Below the pieces are notes generated by a model. The model saw only the letters and a list, made by a program, of their open reading frames with translations, was not told the DNA's origin and searched no databases. This document shows positions 23,201-26,395 of a DNA stretch of 26,715 nucleotides, piece by piece. Location of the stretch: contig LSYV01000050.1 in NCBI GenBank assembly GCA_001584585.1, forward strand, positions 186,304 through 213,018, read 5' to 3'. Within the stretch, counting starts at the first letter, position 1, and each line of letters begins with the position of its first letter. The translations under genes and the position numbers were made by a program. Source of the stretch: Gonium pectorale (Eukaryota > Chlorophyta > Chlorophyceae > Chlamydomonadales > Volvocaceae).

Positions 23201-23835
23201 AAGGTATGTACCTACCTATTGAGTGCGTGGCTGCGTGCAGTGGTGGCGAATAAAGTGAAGAGGGAATGATAAAGTCCCGCCTTCTGCAGACGAGCCACGC
23301 GATGCAAAGTTTAACACGTGCGCTGTGCAGGCATGCAGGGCCCTCATGACAATTGCTAGCGTGCAAAACCTAACCAAGTGTGTATGCGATTGTCGCTTCA
23401 TCAGTCAACGGCGTGCAAAGGAAAGCATATGCATGCACATTTGTAGTGGCGCTGCATCTTCCTGCCAGTGATTGAGGCCGACTGGCGACATGCATGGTTC
23501 ACCTATGGCAAGCTAGGGCGCCAAGAACCGCACTGTTGTCGCTTGCTTAGGCCTTGGTTGGAACATACAACTGACGACTGCCCTCTTGTCCCGTTGGATT
23601 GACCGACGATCACATGCAGAGGGCCGTTGGCGCGCTCATCCTGGCCATAAACGTGGCGCTGCTGGCGGCCTTCCTGGGCGTGCTGCTTCGGGGCGCCTGG
23701 GGGGCACTTCGGGGCGCTGCTCGCCGTGCACGCAGCAGAGCCCTGGCGCTGATCGGAAGAATGGGCAATTCCAGTGTGCGCATAGACGTGTGGCCAGCAG
23801 GGGGTGGTGATGAGGCGTCAGAAATAGTGAAGTAG
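2798..23835 (+). CDS. Giant Pmp/beta-helix repeat membrane protein, 43-exon model, 5' partial
   Basis: Spliced coding model built from the sequence. Exons: 2798-2884, 3261-3711, 3995-4193, 4482-4703, 5047-5099, 5213-5310, 21 cassette exons between 5703 and 15674, 16216-16502, 16584-16742, 16827-18266, 18431-18517, 18669-18984, 19075-19304, 19468-19665, 19806-19920, 20013-20137, 20246-20805, 20923-21094, 21252-21496, 21714-22365, 22454-22668, 22803-23076, 23620-23835. All introns are GT-AG, phases agree at every junction, and the exons sum to 2,752 codons plus TAG. Domain order: proline-rich segment, N-terminal region, beta-helix with GGAI/xxxN repeats (about codons 350-1600), beta-rich and cysteine-rich region (1650-2160), about eight membrane segments (2170-2752). 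GGA[ILV] plus xxxN repeats are the signature of chlamydial Pmp-type repeats, which also occur in algal surface proteins. The role as a surface receptor, adhesin or channel-like protein is inference. No start codon or signal peptide was found, so one or more 5' exons are missing; the gene could also be annotated as two. Confidence 0.85.
2995..3044. repeat. 13-bp minisatellite GGTAGCCAA
   Basis: Nearly four units beginning GGTAGCCAA in the intron before 3261. The related GGTAGCCAG duplicates appear just after the donor at 4193, so the same short motif occurs in two introns of this gene. Confidence 0.85.
3261..3711 (+). CDS. N-terminal exon of the giant gene
   Basis: Open frame of about 150 codons starting after TTGACAG in phase 1 (GC|TGT). 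It contains GCGDDVAF, CQFLLLG, a second Cys near ASLHC, several hydrophobic beta-like stretches (VLVSLVVG; FVGVELTLVDSAI) and sequons such as NST and NIS. It reads like the start of an extracellular beta-rich domain leading into the helix. The donor is ambiguous: GC|GTGCTG after 3711 or TG|GTGGGT after 3717. Both are phase 2 and both join the next exon in frame. Confidence 0.7.
3995..4193 (+). CDS. N-terminal exon, beta-rich
   Basis: Starts after GTGTGTAG with one base that completes the phase-2 codon. It encodes SCPALAFRNVTF near its start, then a stretch ending in CLQLDFQQ. The ALAFRNVTF pattern is typical of the strand preceding a GGA turn in these repeat proteins. It ends CAG|GTTCGT in phase 0. 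A second in-frame donor, CAG|GTAGCC, lies 21 bases downstream and is a closer match to a consensus donor, so the 3' end is uncertain by 7 codons. Confidence 0.7.
4482..4703 (+). CDS. Beta-helix entry exon
   Basis: A 222-nt phase 0-0 exon of 74 codons between CACATACAG and AGG|GTGGGT. It holds SVIENNTVS and SSGGAGALVF, the first clear N-then-GGA repeat pair, then RISNSRLAGNRGGSG, whose LAGNR..GSG ending resembles the A-type cassette exons further on. NNT is a potential N-glycosylation site. The exon appears to open the right-handed beta-helix. Confidence 0.8.
5047..5099 (+). CDS. Small beta-helix exon (53 nt)
   Basis: Too short for ordinary ORF calling, but required by phase: the exon before it ends in phase 0 and the one after it needs phase 2. 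After CCGCCGCAG come 17 codons plus GG, then GTATGC. The product (EMDIFHSHISDHHSTFRG) supplies the strand and turn expected before the GGGAVHV of the next exon. Evidence is phase and pattern only. Confidence 0.65.
5213..5310 (+). CDS. Beta-helix exon, GGGAVHV repeat
   Basis: Starts after CTGCTGCAG with one base completing a codon, and encodes RGGGAVHVMAKSLAVQL then DTRLERNTMECGSG. It is one complete repeat (GGA turn, strand, xxRN turn, small Gly/Ser end). It ends TCG G|GTAGGT in phase 1, which sets the phase used by all 21 cassette exons that follow. Confidence 0.8.
5703..5789 (+). CDS. Cassette exon C1 (87 nt, phase 1-1)
   Basis: First exon of the single-repeat array. It encodes GGALYVNNGIVSTLEV then GGGSSITDNRALWG. 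Donor GTAAGC. It shares the GGA and DN signatures but is more divergent than the central cassettes and lacks their GGCGCC start. Confidence 0.85.
6077..6163 (+). CDS. Cassette exon C2 (87 nt, phase 1-1)
   Basis: Encodes GGAIYVDGMVETMVV then SGGSSIASNSAVGGG between GGCGCAG and G|GTGCGC. Length and donor resemble the B type, and the Gly-rich end resembles the A type. It is a divergent edge member of the array. Confidence 0.87.
6445..6541. repeat. 15-bp VNTR in array intron
   Basis: Six full copies of TGTACGACATGCTTC plus a partial one, with one substitution in the fifth copy, in the intron between C2 and C3. Confidence 0.95.
6674..6763 (+). CDS. Cassette exon C3, type A (90 nt)
   Basis: Encodes GGAIYLGESVIRFTLDGNST then LAGNRVDGGSG. 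First clear A-type exon: 90 nt, DGNST sequon, GN turn, GGSG end, donor GTGAGT. Confidence 0.9.
6811..6901. repeat. Intron segment duplicated at 11946-12036
   Basis: 91 bases starting CTTGTCTGGCCGGCCATGC recur with two mismatches in the intron after C12. Both copies follow an A-type exon, but at different distances from the donor. Confidence 0.92.
7009..7065. repeat. Intron segment duplicated at 8102-8158
   Basis: About 57 bases starting GCGTGTCCGTCACCCC recur in the next A-to-B intron with few differences. It ties the C3-C4 intron to the C5-C6 intron. Confidence 0.88.
7191..7277 (+). CDS. Cassette exon C4, type B (87 nt)
   Basis: Encodes GGAVFIKSGVVRISVKGGSA then ITENIARNDG. First clear B-type exon: 87 nt, VKGGS motif, acidic DG end, donor GTGCGT. 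Confidence 0.9.
7717..8062 (+). repeat. 346-bp intron+exon duplication, copy 1 (partner 10861-11205)
   Basis: Covers the 3' part of the intron before C5, all of C5 and eight bases of the following intron. Read side by side, the partner differs by one C in a homopolymer-rich stretch and by three bases inside the exon. The intron part is otherwise identical. Confidence 0.93.
7965..8054 (+). CDS. Cassette exon C5, type A (90 nt)
   Basis: Encodes GGAIYMNFYVSNFIVDGSSV then ISGNRATGGSG, donor GTGAGG. It and about 250 bp of the intron before it are duplicated almost perfectly at 10861-11205 (C10). The two exons differ at three bases in an 8-base span; C5 has N and I where C10 has S and T. Confidence 0.92.
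8177..8218. repeat. (AGT)n microsatellite
   Basis: Fourteen AGT-type triplets with one AGA interruption, in the short intron between C5 and C6. Confidence 0.96.
8278..8364 (+). CDS. Cassette exon C6, type B (87 nt)
   Basis: Encodes GGAVAVRDNLFDIVVKGGSV then IANNTARYDG, with an NNT sequon. Donor GTGCGT. Preceded by a short intron containing an (AGT)n tract. Confidence 0.9.
8722..8811 (+). CDS. Cassette exon C7, type A (90 nt)
   Basis: Encodes GGAIFLRSGVSNLTIDGSSV then ISGNRATGGSG, donor GTGAGG. The next recognisable exon is another A type (C8), so the A/B alternation breaks here. Confidence 0.9.
9210..9310 (+). pseudogene. Possible relic of a B-type cassette exon
   Basis: A B exon is expected between C7 and C8. 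The only trace is CTGCAG|ACGGCGTCGG, where a cassette-like acceptor is followed by a mutated GGCGCC start and an early in-frame stop (TGA), and further on a GGCAGCGTCGTGAG stretch that could be an eroded GGS motif. The match is weak; it may equally be ordinary intron. Confidence 0.25.
9693..9782 (+). CDS. Cassette exon C8, type A (90 nt)
   Basis: Encodes GGAIFVGSTAGSITLNGNST then VAGNRADGGSG, donor GTGAGA. NST sequon subtype. It starts GCGGAGCC, so it is the one central cassette without the GGCGCC hexamer. A 12-bp tandem array begins about 60 bases into the following intron. Confidence 0.9.
9841..9996. repeat. 12-bp VNTR, 13 units
   Basis: Thirteen contiguous 12-bp units of GCCATGAGGTCG with scattered substitutions, beginning about 60 bases after the C8 donor. 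The unit length is a multiple of three, so it is open in several frames, but it lies downstream of the donor and is read here as intron. Confidence 0.96.
10140..10229. repeat. 33-nt inverted repeat (hairpin)
   Basis: Arms 10140-10172 and 10197-10229 are complementary over 33 nt with two mismatches, around a 24-nt AT-rich spacer. The left arm includes GCCTCCGTGACACCTACAG and the right arm CTGTAGGTGGCACGGAGGC. The bases just before the left arm (CGGAGCAAG) also occur in other array introns (near 7001 and 12980), so the arm may derive from ancestral intron rather than an inserted element. Confidence 0.92.
10440..10640 (-). mobile_element. tRNA-related SINE-like element
   Basis: On the minus strand the sequence has a good B box (GGTTCGAATCC, 10559-10569) and an A-box-like stretch containing AACTGGTGGTT (about 10622-10637), with TTAGAAA between them, the loop of a tRNA-Ser(AGA) anticodon arm. 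The anticodon stem does not pair, so it is not an intact tRNA gene. A tRNA-Ser-related SINE or a decayed tRNA is the best reading. The 3' boundary of the element is a guess. Confidence 0.5.
10714..10800 (+). CDS. Cassette exon C9, type B (87 nt)
   Basis: Encodes GGAIFIHFNVVSFEVKGGAV then ITNNSANNDG, with an NNS sequon and donor GTGCGT. The intron before it carries a VNTR, an inverted repeat and a SINE-like element. Confidence 0.9.
10861..11205 (+). repeat. 345-bp intron+exon duplication, copy 2
   Basis: Partner of 7717-8062, containing C10. The copies are 3,143-3,144 bases apart. Confidence 0.93.
11108..11197 (+). CDS. Cassette exon C10, type A (90 nt)
   Basis: Encodes GGAIYMNFYVSSFTVDGSSV then ISGNRATGGSG, donor GTGAGG. 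Nearly identical to C5 including the upstream intron. SSV subtype; first member of the block C10-C15 that is echoed by C16-C21. Confidence 0.92.
11362..11448 (+). CDS. Cassette exon C11, type B (87 nt)
   Basis: Encodes GGAIYVRDIVQLVSVKEGSA then IINNAASKDG, donor GTGCGT. Its first 40 or so bases are identical to C17 and the adjoining intron end is also similar. Confidence 0.92.
11614..11930 (+). repeat. 317-bp intron+exon duplication, copy 1 (partner 13959-14275)
   Basis: Contains the 3' part of the intron before C12 and all of C12. The partner aligns at a constant offset of 2,345 bases with no indel; I count five substitutions in the intron part and one in the exon. Confidence 0.93.
11838..11927 (+). 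CDS. Cassette exon C12, type A (90 nt)
   Basis: Encodes GGAMYVNSTVSVFTVDGNST then VAGNRADGGSG, donor GTGAGG. Two NST sequons. Exon plus upstream intron (11614-11930) are duplicated without indels at 13959-14275 (C18). Confidence 0.92.
12246..12332 (+). CDS. Cassette exon C13, type B (87 nt)
   Basis: Encodes GGAIAVLNTVDSLAVKGGSA then IVQNAASKDG, donor GTGCGG. Closest in pattern (AV.N..D.L.V) to C19. Confidence 0.9.
12612..12701 (+). CDS. Cassette exon C14, type A (90 nt)
   Basis: Encodes GGAIYVYSSVKVLAIDGNST then VYGNRATGGSG, donor GTGAGG. The YVYSSV signature is shared only with C20. Confidence 0.9.
13163..13252 (+). CDS. Cassette exon C15, type B, 90 nt
   Basis: Encodes GGAIAIWYGSVGLISVTGSS then AVTNNTANYDG, donor GTGCGT. 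The only B exon that is one codon longer than 87 nt; phase is unaffected. Confidence 0.9.
13494..13583 (+). CDS. Cassette exon C16, type A (90 nt)
   Basis: Encodes GGAMYVNGSVSTLTVEGSSV then ISGNRADGGSG, donor GTGAGA. SSV subtype; counterpart of C10 in the second block. Confidence 0.92.
13752..13838 (+). CDS. Cassette exon C17, type B (87 nt)
   Basis: Encodes GGAIYVRDIVQLVSVNDGSV then ILKNAASKDG, donor GTGCGT. Close copy of C11. The upstream intron end, with CTTCACACTCTTAAC, is shared too. Confidence 0.92.
13959..14275 (+). repeat. 317-bp intron+exon duplication, copy 2
   Basis: Partner of 11614-11930, containing C18. Similarity stops within a few bases of the C18 donor. Confidence 0.93.
14183..14272 (+). 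CDS. Cassette exon C18, type A with B-like donor (90 nt)
   Basis: Encodes GGAMYVNSTVSVFTVAGNST then VAGNRADGGSG. It differs from C12 by one base (Asp to Ala). Its donor is GTGCGG instead of the GTGAG of every other A exon, and the intron sequence diverges from C12's right after this point. Confidence 0.92.
14446..14532 (+). CDS. Cassette exon C19, type B (87 nt)
   Basis: Encodes GGAIAVRNDLDYLTVTGGSA then ILNNTAGSDG, donor GTGCGT, NNT sequon. It starts GCGGCGCG, so it lacks the GGCGCC hexamer seen in most central cassettes. Confidence 0.9.
14872..14961 (+). CDS. Cassette exon C20, type A (90 nt)
   Basis: Encodes GGAFYVYSSVSVFTVDGNST then VAGNRATGGSG, donor GTGAGG. YVYSSV links it to C14, while VFTVDGNST matches C12, suggesting a mosaic. 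Confidence 0.9.
14962..15590 (+). other. Long intron between C20 and C21
   Basis: 629 bases. I see no cassette relic, repeat or RNA gene in it. Confidence 0.5.
15591..15674 (+). CDS. Cassette exon C21, divergent B-like (84 nt)
   Basis: Last phase 1-1 exon, between TGCCCTTCAG and G|GTAGGC. Encodes GGVLQVLLRVSHAHASNS then FIQNNSASVTG. The FIQNN turn is closer to the classical Pmp FxxN motif than in any other cassette. It is an edge member of the array, clearly diverged. Confidence 0.8.
15978..16089. repeat. (CTG)n with CTCATG interruptions
   Basis: About 110 bases of CTG triplets, interrupted by CTCATG in the 3' half, within the intron that ends the array. A second short CTG tract lies at 16800-16821 next to the acceptor at 16826. 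Confidence 0.96.
16216..16502 (+). CDS. Beta-helix exon with three repeats
   Basis: Starts after CCGATACAG in phase 1 and ends CAAGAG|GTGCGA in phase 0, so it closes the phase 1-1 array. It encodes successive turns GGAVSTTS, CSVLGNQAGTDGGFLFA, STLSDNSAGGSGGVIIAS, RTIIHRNMAKQGGGGAIQS. Unlike the cassettes, several repeats sit in one uninterrupted exon. Confidence 0.9.
16584..16742 (+). CDS. Beta-helix exon, phase 0-0
   Basis: A 53-codon exon after a C-rich tract and CGCAG. It encodes SNITWTMTGGTTFNGNGAF and DGGAVSITTEDV, one repeat plus strand, ending ACG|GTGCGT. The NIT sequence is a potential N-glycosylation site. Confidence 0.87.
16827..18266 (+). CDS. Long beta-helix exon, about 11 GGA repeats
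   Basis: A continuous 480-codon exon after a CTG-rich tract and TTGCAG, phase 0-0. GGA-type turns recur: GGALYV, GGAIAI, GGAVAA, GGAVYA, GGAIYA, GGAMYL, GGAVSV, GGGVFA, GGGLAT, GGAFFE, GGGVLA, interleaved with xxxN turns such as FVANIAG, FTSNSAG, FVGNHAEG, ITANAAE, LTWNRAS, LGANRAG and FCGNEAL. This is the expected spacing of Pmp-type right-handed beta-helix repeats. Cysteines in CETGAGPAQLC and CAQTC suggest disulfides, consistent with an extracellular location. The final codons NDSE|GTATAG show why splicing is needed: reading through gives TAG two codons later. The same repeat type as the cassettes is here not broken by introns. Confidence 0.93.
18431..18517 (+). CDS. Short exon after the helix (87 nt)
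   Basis: Phase 0-0 exon between GCATGGACGCAG and CGG|GTAGGG. Encodes TNAEVFFNGSVG then CWPLLLNETRLSTNR. NGS and NET are potential N-glycosylation sites. Its phase fits the exons on both sides. Confidence 0.8.
18533..18560. repeat. (GCATGA)n short tandem repeat
   Basis: Four to five GCATGA units immediately after the donor of the 18431 exon. Confidence 0.9.
18669..18984 (+). CDS. Exon with beta-sandwich-like segment, part 1
   Basis: Phase 0 to 1 exon of 105 codons, after CTATTACGCAG. It has four Cys (SCTFG, ECHAA, KQVCNALRNCLVG), a stretch PPTILVAESTPRELLPGQTY and LSTRLYNAMGLPVQAG. The end resembles the start of an Ig-like or filamin-like beta-sandwich (LYNAMGLPV.AG), continued in the next exon; that reading is inference. 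Confidence 0.85.
19075..19304 (+). CDS. Exon with beta-sandwich-like segment, part 2
   Basis: Phase 1 to 0, after CTCTGCAG. Encodes alternating strands FSIHVNVSIVPVTIIGG, RLEVASGDGTLTA, WPLITVRGWPGAYSLMFNFG. The pattern (strand, G..T..G.A....V.G.PG.Y.L.F) is typical of bacterial-Ig or filamin-like domains, but I cannot assign a named family from sequence alone. Confidence 0.87.
19468..19665 (+). CDS. Cysteine-rich exon 1
   Basis: 66 codons, phase 0-0, after CTCTCCAG and before GAG|GTAAGG. Encodes VDILRCRRGD and IGCLTCERGRYSLWDDDRD. C..C..G.YS is the pattern of GCC2/GCC3 or ephrin-receptor-like cysteine repeats, commonly placed just outside the membrane. Confidence 0.88.
19806..19920 (+). CDS. 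Cysteine-rich exon 2
   Basis: Phase 0 to 1, after CGTCCAG. Encodes VGCQSCPSHAKCLGGAI then LVPVEG. CxxCPxxAxC followed by GG is a recurrent signature in the juxtamembrane region of algal repeat proteins. The terminal G joins the next exon as G|GC to make GYWHS. Confidence 0.88.
20013..20137 (+). CDS. Cysteine-rich exon 3 (GYWHS)
   Basis: Phase 1 to 0, after GTTCCCAG. Encodes YWHSAPDSTLFHRCPKPEAC followed by a Ser/Thr/Pro-rich linker. The GYWHS...FHRCP...AC arrangement continues the cysteine-rich region. Confidence 0.88.
20246..20805 (+). CDS. Extracellular domain exon ending in cysteine-rich motif
   Basis: 187 codons, phase 0 to 2, after TATCGTCAG. The first two thirds (LPLILLGLAASPADDSL, LALCQLLGYRRDLQPLLLEL) are not recognised. 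The end reads LLCAPGYMSNLCAACQPGYF then INAEFEC, a C.PGY..NLC..C.PGYF EGF/ephrin-receptor-like motif that leads directly into the first membrane segment. The donor GTACGC is after TGC AG. Confidence 0.92.
20923..21094 (+). CDS. First membrane segment exon
   Basis: Phase 2 to 0 after GTGAGCAG. Encodes GCLPLWKNSLFAVLTFFGSI then VLVLYTLFTNL, a clear transmembrane helix, followed by an acidic stretch (DENYSDKEESDD) that is probably cytoplasmic, and LGDLLK before GTATGT. Confidence 0.92.
21252..21496 (+). CDS. Membrane-domain exon 2
   Basis: Phase 0 to 2 after CGCCCACAG. Encodes VAIVHAQYYIIIMRLPVAYP, a conserved-looking re-entrant or amphipathic segment, then SYSCFFPADAS and a membrane helix LLGALLVPFAVIATSMILWG ending FR|GTATGC. 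Confidence 0.92.
21714..22365 (+). CDS. Membrane-domain exon 3 with large charged loop
   Basis: 217 codons, phase 2 to 0. It starts YILLNAAKMRRLRKGRKLR, a basic segment just after a membrane helix, then about 120 residues of acidic, Ser/Pro/Glu-rich sequence that looks disordered, then LRKLSCILHSSHFYKVLSKA and a membrane helix LWLLGVIAVFILYPGWAQAA. The loop is likely cytoplasmic (positive-inside rule) and is the best candidate for a signalling or regulatory tail within the domain. Confidence 0.92.
22454..22668 (+). CDS. Membrane-domain exon 4
   Basis: Phase 0 to 2 after CCACTGCAG. Encodes YWVRDMAQECYTGVHLRLY, then a membrane helix PIGIAAVTVLCLGPPLISFL, then RQRYGFLFARYK, which continues into RYFWWE in the next exon. 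The aromatic YGFLF.RYK.RYFWWE sequence looks like the core motif of this algal membrane domain, reminiscent of TRP-like families; that assignment is inference. Confidence 0.92.
22803..23076 (+). CDS. Membrane-domain exon 5
   Basis: Phase 2 to 0 after GGACGCAG. Encodes SRYFWWESVLMLQELALVAV, then two further membrane helices, ILVMLTAFTFISAINIACS and LEFMSMTVLSLTVSLSLFFV. It ends GAG|GTGAGT. Confidence 0.92.
23077..23619 (+). other. Last intron, no further feature
   Basis: 543 bases between GAG|GTGAGT and ATGCAG. Nothing recognised inside it. Confidence 0.5.
23620..23835 (+). CDS. Terminal exon with last membrane helix
   Basis: After CACATGCAG, phase 0. Encodes a last helix ALILAINVALLAAFLGVLL, a basic tail (RGAARRARSRALALIGR) and ends at TAG 23833-23835. 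The Arg-rich end after the helix suggests a cytoplasmic C terminus. No TGTAA-type algal polyadenylation signal was seen in the 200 bases downstream. Confidence 0.9.
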   Translation, partial: RAVGALILAINVALLAAFLGVLLRGAWGALRGAARRARSRALALIGRMGNSSVRIDVWPAGGGDEASEIVK

Positions 23836-24043
23836 GGCCTGGAAGGCCGGTGGTGATGACACCGAGCGCGTTGTCAAGCCCACTGCTAACTCGTGCGTAC
23901 GTACGTACGTACGGAATACAGTTTGATACGGACGGTGTACTGCTGCAGGTCAACGTACGGAAGGGTGCTAAGGGCCTAGCGTGCGTGCAAGAATGAGGCG
24001 ACCTGGCTAGTCAAGCTCACAGCATCTTGGTAACGTCCGAAGC
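23836..24043. other. 3' flank of the giant gene
   Basis: Short intergenic stretch with a (CGTA)n tract at about 23896-23912. No clear polyadenylation signal was found. Confidence 0.5.
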
Positions 24044-24475
24044 TTAACTTTGCGTGGTTTCTATGTATAACTTTCCGTACGTTAATGGTCCGTAAAGTGC
24101 AAAGTCTAACTGCAAACTGAACCTTGTATGTGTGGAGCGCATGTGTGTGCCTCTCGTATCAATACTAAAGGTTGTGGCGTTTCCGAAGGGGCCGGACGTC
24201 CACAAACTTCCTAGCCGAAATGCTTCGCCCGGACCCACAGGATCGTTGCTTTGTTGGGCTCGCCCCCAAGGTGCCCGTGTGATGACGAAGGCATAGGTGG
24301 CACCCTCTCCAACCACCGAGCTGTAGGCAGACCAGATAGATAGCTGACGGTATTGTCCAGCAGATGAGATAATTGATGTCGTAGCAGGTCGTCCGTAGAA
24401 GAGTATCGAGAGCGGAAGCGTAGCGTGGTTGTTGACGTTTAGCTCAGAAGAGGGGATAACCAGTGTGCCACGCAC
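24044..24475 (-). CDS. Unassigned ORF, possible fragment
   Basis: 143 codons ending TAA, rich in alternating hydrophobic/Ser-Thr sequence (GTLVIPSSELNV; LSIWSAYSSVVGEGATYAFV; LDFALYGPLTYGKLYIETT). No ATG begins it. The frame stays open about 36 codons further upstream (to about 24584) through an Arg/Lys-rich stretch. A basic N-terminal arm followed by a beta-rich body is reminiscent of jelly-roll capsid proteins, but the likeness is only in pattern and I cannot name a family. It may also be an exon of an unknown gene or chance. Confidence 0.3.
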   Translation of the reverse strand: MRGTLVIPSSELNVNNHATLPLSILFYGRPATTSIISSAGQYRQLSIWSAYSSVVGEGATYAFVITRAPWGRAQQSNDPVGPGEAFRLGSLWTSGPFGNATTFSIDTRGTHMRSTHTRFSLQLDFALYGPLTYGKLYIETTQS

Positions 24476-25249
24476 ACTCCCACCTAAGCCGGGCCTTCTT
24501 TTAACCCGCCTATCTCCAAGCCTCCTTCGTTTCCACCCGATTCCTAGCCTTCTTTCGGTTCCGCCTAACTCCTGGCCTTCACTTCACGGTTCCACCGAGA
24601 GTGCACGACAGCAGTCAGATGCTTGTGCCTGGATTGCTCAGAGGGACTCAAGGGGCCATAAGCACAAGTCCTCAGGGCTTACAAACGTAGTACTGCAAGG
24701 GACTCTCGGGCCCTGTCCGGAACACTCAGTCGCAGAGGTCAAATTCCGGGCTCGAATAGGCAAGGACTTGCACGTTTACGAGTTGTTGCTAAAACCACTT
24801 GGGCCACATTTTATTTAACGGGAGAAAACGGCCCTCCCTGGAGGTGGCCTCCTGGAGCGAGGCCGCTAGGCCAGCTCGTCCAGCTTTGTCCAGGCCAGTC
24901 AGGGCAGCTCGTCTAATCTTGTCCAGGCCATCTACGCCAGCTCGTCCAACTCCGGGCCAGCACCACCACTAAGGGGGTTGCCCAAACATGAGAATAGTTT
25001 GGCACCCGCCTCACTCAGCCCTTCCCCCTCGCAGGGGAGTTCCGCCTGCTGGGCTTCGTTCGGCCCTTCTTAACAACCAACGACCGACAGACAAAGGTAA
25101 CAACCAAGTCAGTTACCCGCAGGGCATCTTGGGGATGTCAGAGCGAGCACGAAACCCACACGACCGACCCATGGGTCTGCCATCACCGCTGCACTTCCTC
25201 ACGGGCTTAATGCGTGACAGTTATGTCAAGGTCTGGTTGTTTAAATACA
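24476..25249. other. Repeat-rich intergenic region
   Basis: Holds imperfect CCTTCTTTCGGTTCC-type repeats around 24480-24595 and a 33-bp tandem repeat at 24870-24960. An open frame near 25140-25250 (GLPSPLHFLTGLMRDSYVKV) may be the upstream part of the retroelement-like ORF, in a different frame. Confidence 0.4.
24870..24960. repeat. 33-bp tandem repeat
   Basis: Two full units and a partial third, based on GCCAGCTCGTCCAGCTTTGT, at 24870-24902, 24903-24935 and 24936-24960, with several substitutions between units. Confidence 0.85.
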
Positions 25250-25307
25250 CACAGAAAGCCACACAGTCATTATTGTCCGGACATCCCGGAAGGGCGGACG
25301 CAGGGGA

Positions 25308-25769
25308 ATGCCATACTGCTACGTACCTCCGCTAGCAAAGAGCGACCCGACCAAGCTAAGCAAGATGCGCCCGGACCTCCTCCTCATACCCACCTTACCC
25401 CTACATGCGACCAAGAAAACGCAGTATCCGCGCACACGGTTGGCCCGCAGTAAACACACGGTTTATAGCCTGGAAGTTGGCTACTGCTCTGACACACGCC
25501 ACGAAAGCAAGCAGCAAGAAAAGATGGATCAACGACACAATGACGAACTCGCCACCCTCCTCAGGGAAGGGAAGCAGGCGGGAAAGTGCGATATATGCCT
25601 CAGGAAGCCATCAGCATTGGGTACACCGGCACCCTGCGACATGATACGACGACCCAGATCCTCCGCGGACCTCACTGCTGAGCAGACACACGCCTGCTGT
25701 TGTACCCTCCACCGAAAGTCAGTCCACTGGACGACAGTAAAAAAACACACGGAGATTCGAACTCTTTAA
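25308..25769 (+). CDS. Retroelement-like 3' ORF fragment (PD-(D/E)xK-like)
   Basis: 153 codons. It contains RPDLLLIP, then after about 25 residues SLEVGYCSDTRHESKQQEK, then DQRHNDELATLLREG. R-PD ... LEVGYC followed by a KQ..K..QH..L..LL helix resembles the region after reverse transcriptase in non-LTR retroelements of algae, where a PD-(D/E)xK-type endonuclease fold is expected. The first Met is unlikely to be a real start. No reverse transcriptase is visible in the window, so this is a truncated or decayed copy. The family assignment is from memory of pattern only. Confidence 0.45.
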   Translation: MPYCYVPPLAKSDPTKLSKMRPDLLLIPTLPLHATKKTQYPRTRLARSKHTVYSLEVGYCSDTRHESKQQEKMDQRHNDELATLLREGKQAGKCDICLRKPSALGTPAPCDMIRRPRSSADLTAEQTHACCCTLHRKSVHWTTVKKHTEIRTL

Positions 25770-26187
25770 GCCCGACCGACAGCCCCAACCCGGCGCGGCT
25801 GGCCATCCCGAGCATAGAGATCCTCCAGAGGGGGGCGAGCAAGGGGCATCCGGTATCACCCGGACACCCCTGCACGTTCCAACCCCCCTTCTATCTATCC
25901 CCTGGTGGTGGTACCCATGGGCAGCTTCGGCTGCCTGGACGGACCACGCCTGTGTCATGCCGGGCGTTTGTGTTTGTGTGTGTAAAGAGGGTCGCGCGCT
26001 GGTGTCTGGCGGTAGCGACGCCAGCCCCCACCCCTCCCCCTTTCTGCCGCCCATGCTCGTCCCGCACCCGGTCATGCCCAGCACGCCGCCCTGCGGGATG
26101 GCCGCCCTATGCCGCCGCCTCTTGCCGCCTCTTGCTGCTGGCCAATGGCGGCTGCGGCCGGCCTTCCGGGCGGAAGCCACTATCGTC
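25770..26187. other. Region before the ankyrin exon
   Basis: No gene supported. Around 26100-26160 one frame reads GWPPYAAAS then LLLLANGG, which could be a badly decayed ankyrin repeat, but the match is weak. Confidence 0.3.
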
Positions 26188-26229
26188 CAACGCACCCTCG
26201 GGCAGCTTACTTACCGCTCATGACTGCAG

Positions 26230-26332
26230 TACGCACGGCTGGACGCCTCTGCACGCGGCTGCACTGAACGGCCACGTGGATGCCGTTGCGGCGCTGCTGA
26301 CGGCGGGCGCCAACAAGGAGGCGGCAACCAGG
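26230..26332 (+). CDS. Ankyrin-repeat exon
   Basis: After CATGACTGCAG the frame encodes THGWTPLHAAALNGHVDAVA then ALLTAGANKEAAT, a canonical ankyrin repeat (GWTPLHAAA..GH...V..LL..GA). It is followed by AGG|GTGCGC. One complete repeat is in the exon; other exons of the gene are presumably outside the window or upstream. Ankyrin repeats mediate protein binding, and no other domain is visible to refine the role. Confidence 0.75.
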
Positions 26333-26395
26333 GTGCGCCCGGGGAGGTTGATACGTACTGCAGCCGCCTCACTTCAACCACTAACCACTAACGCC

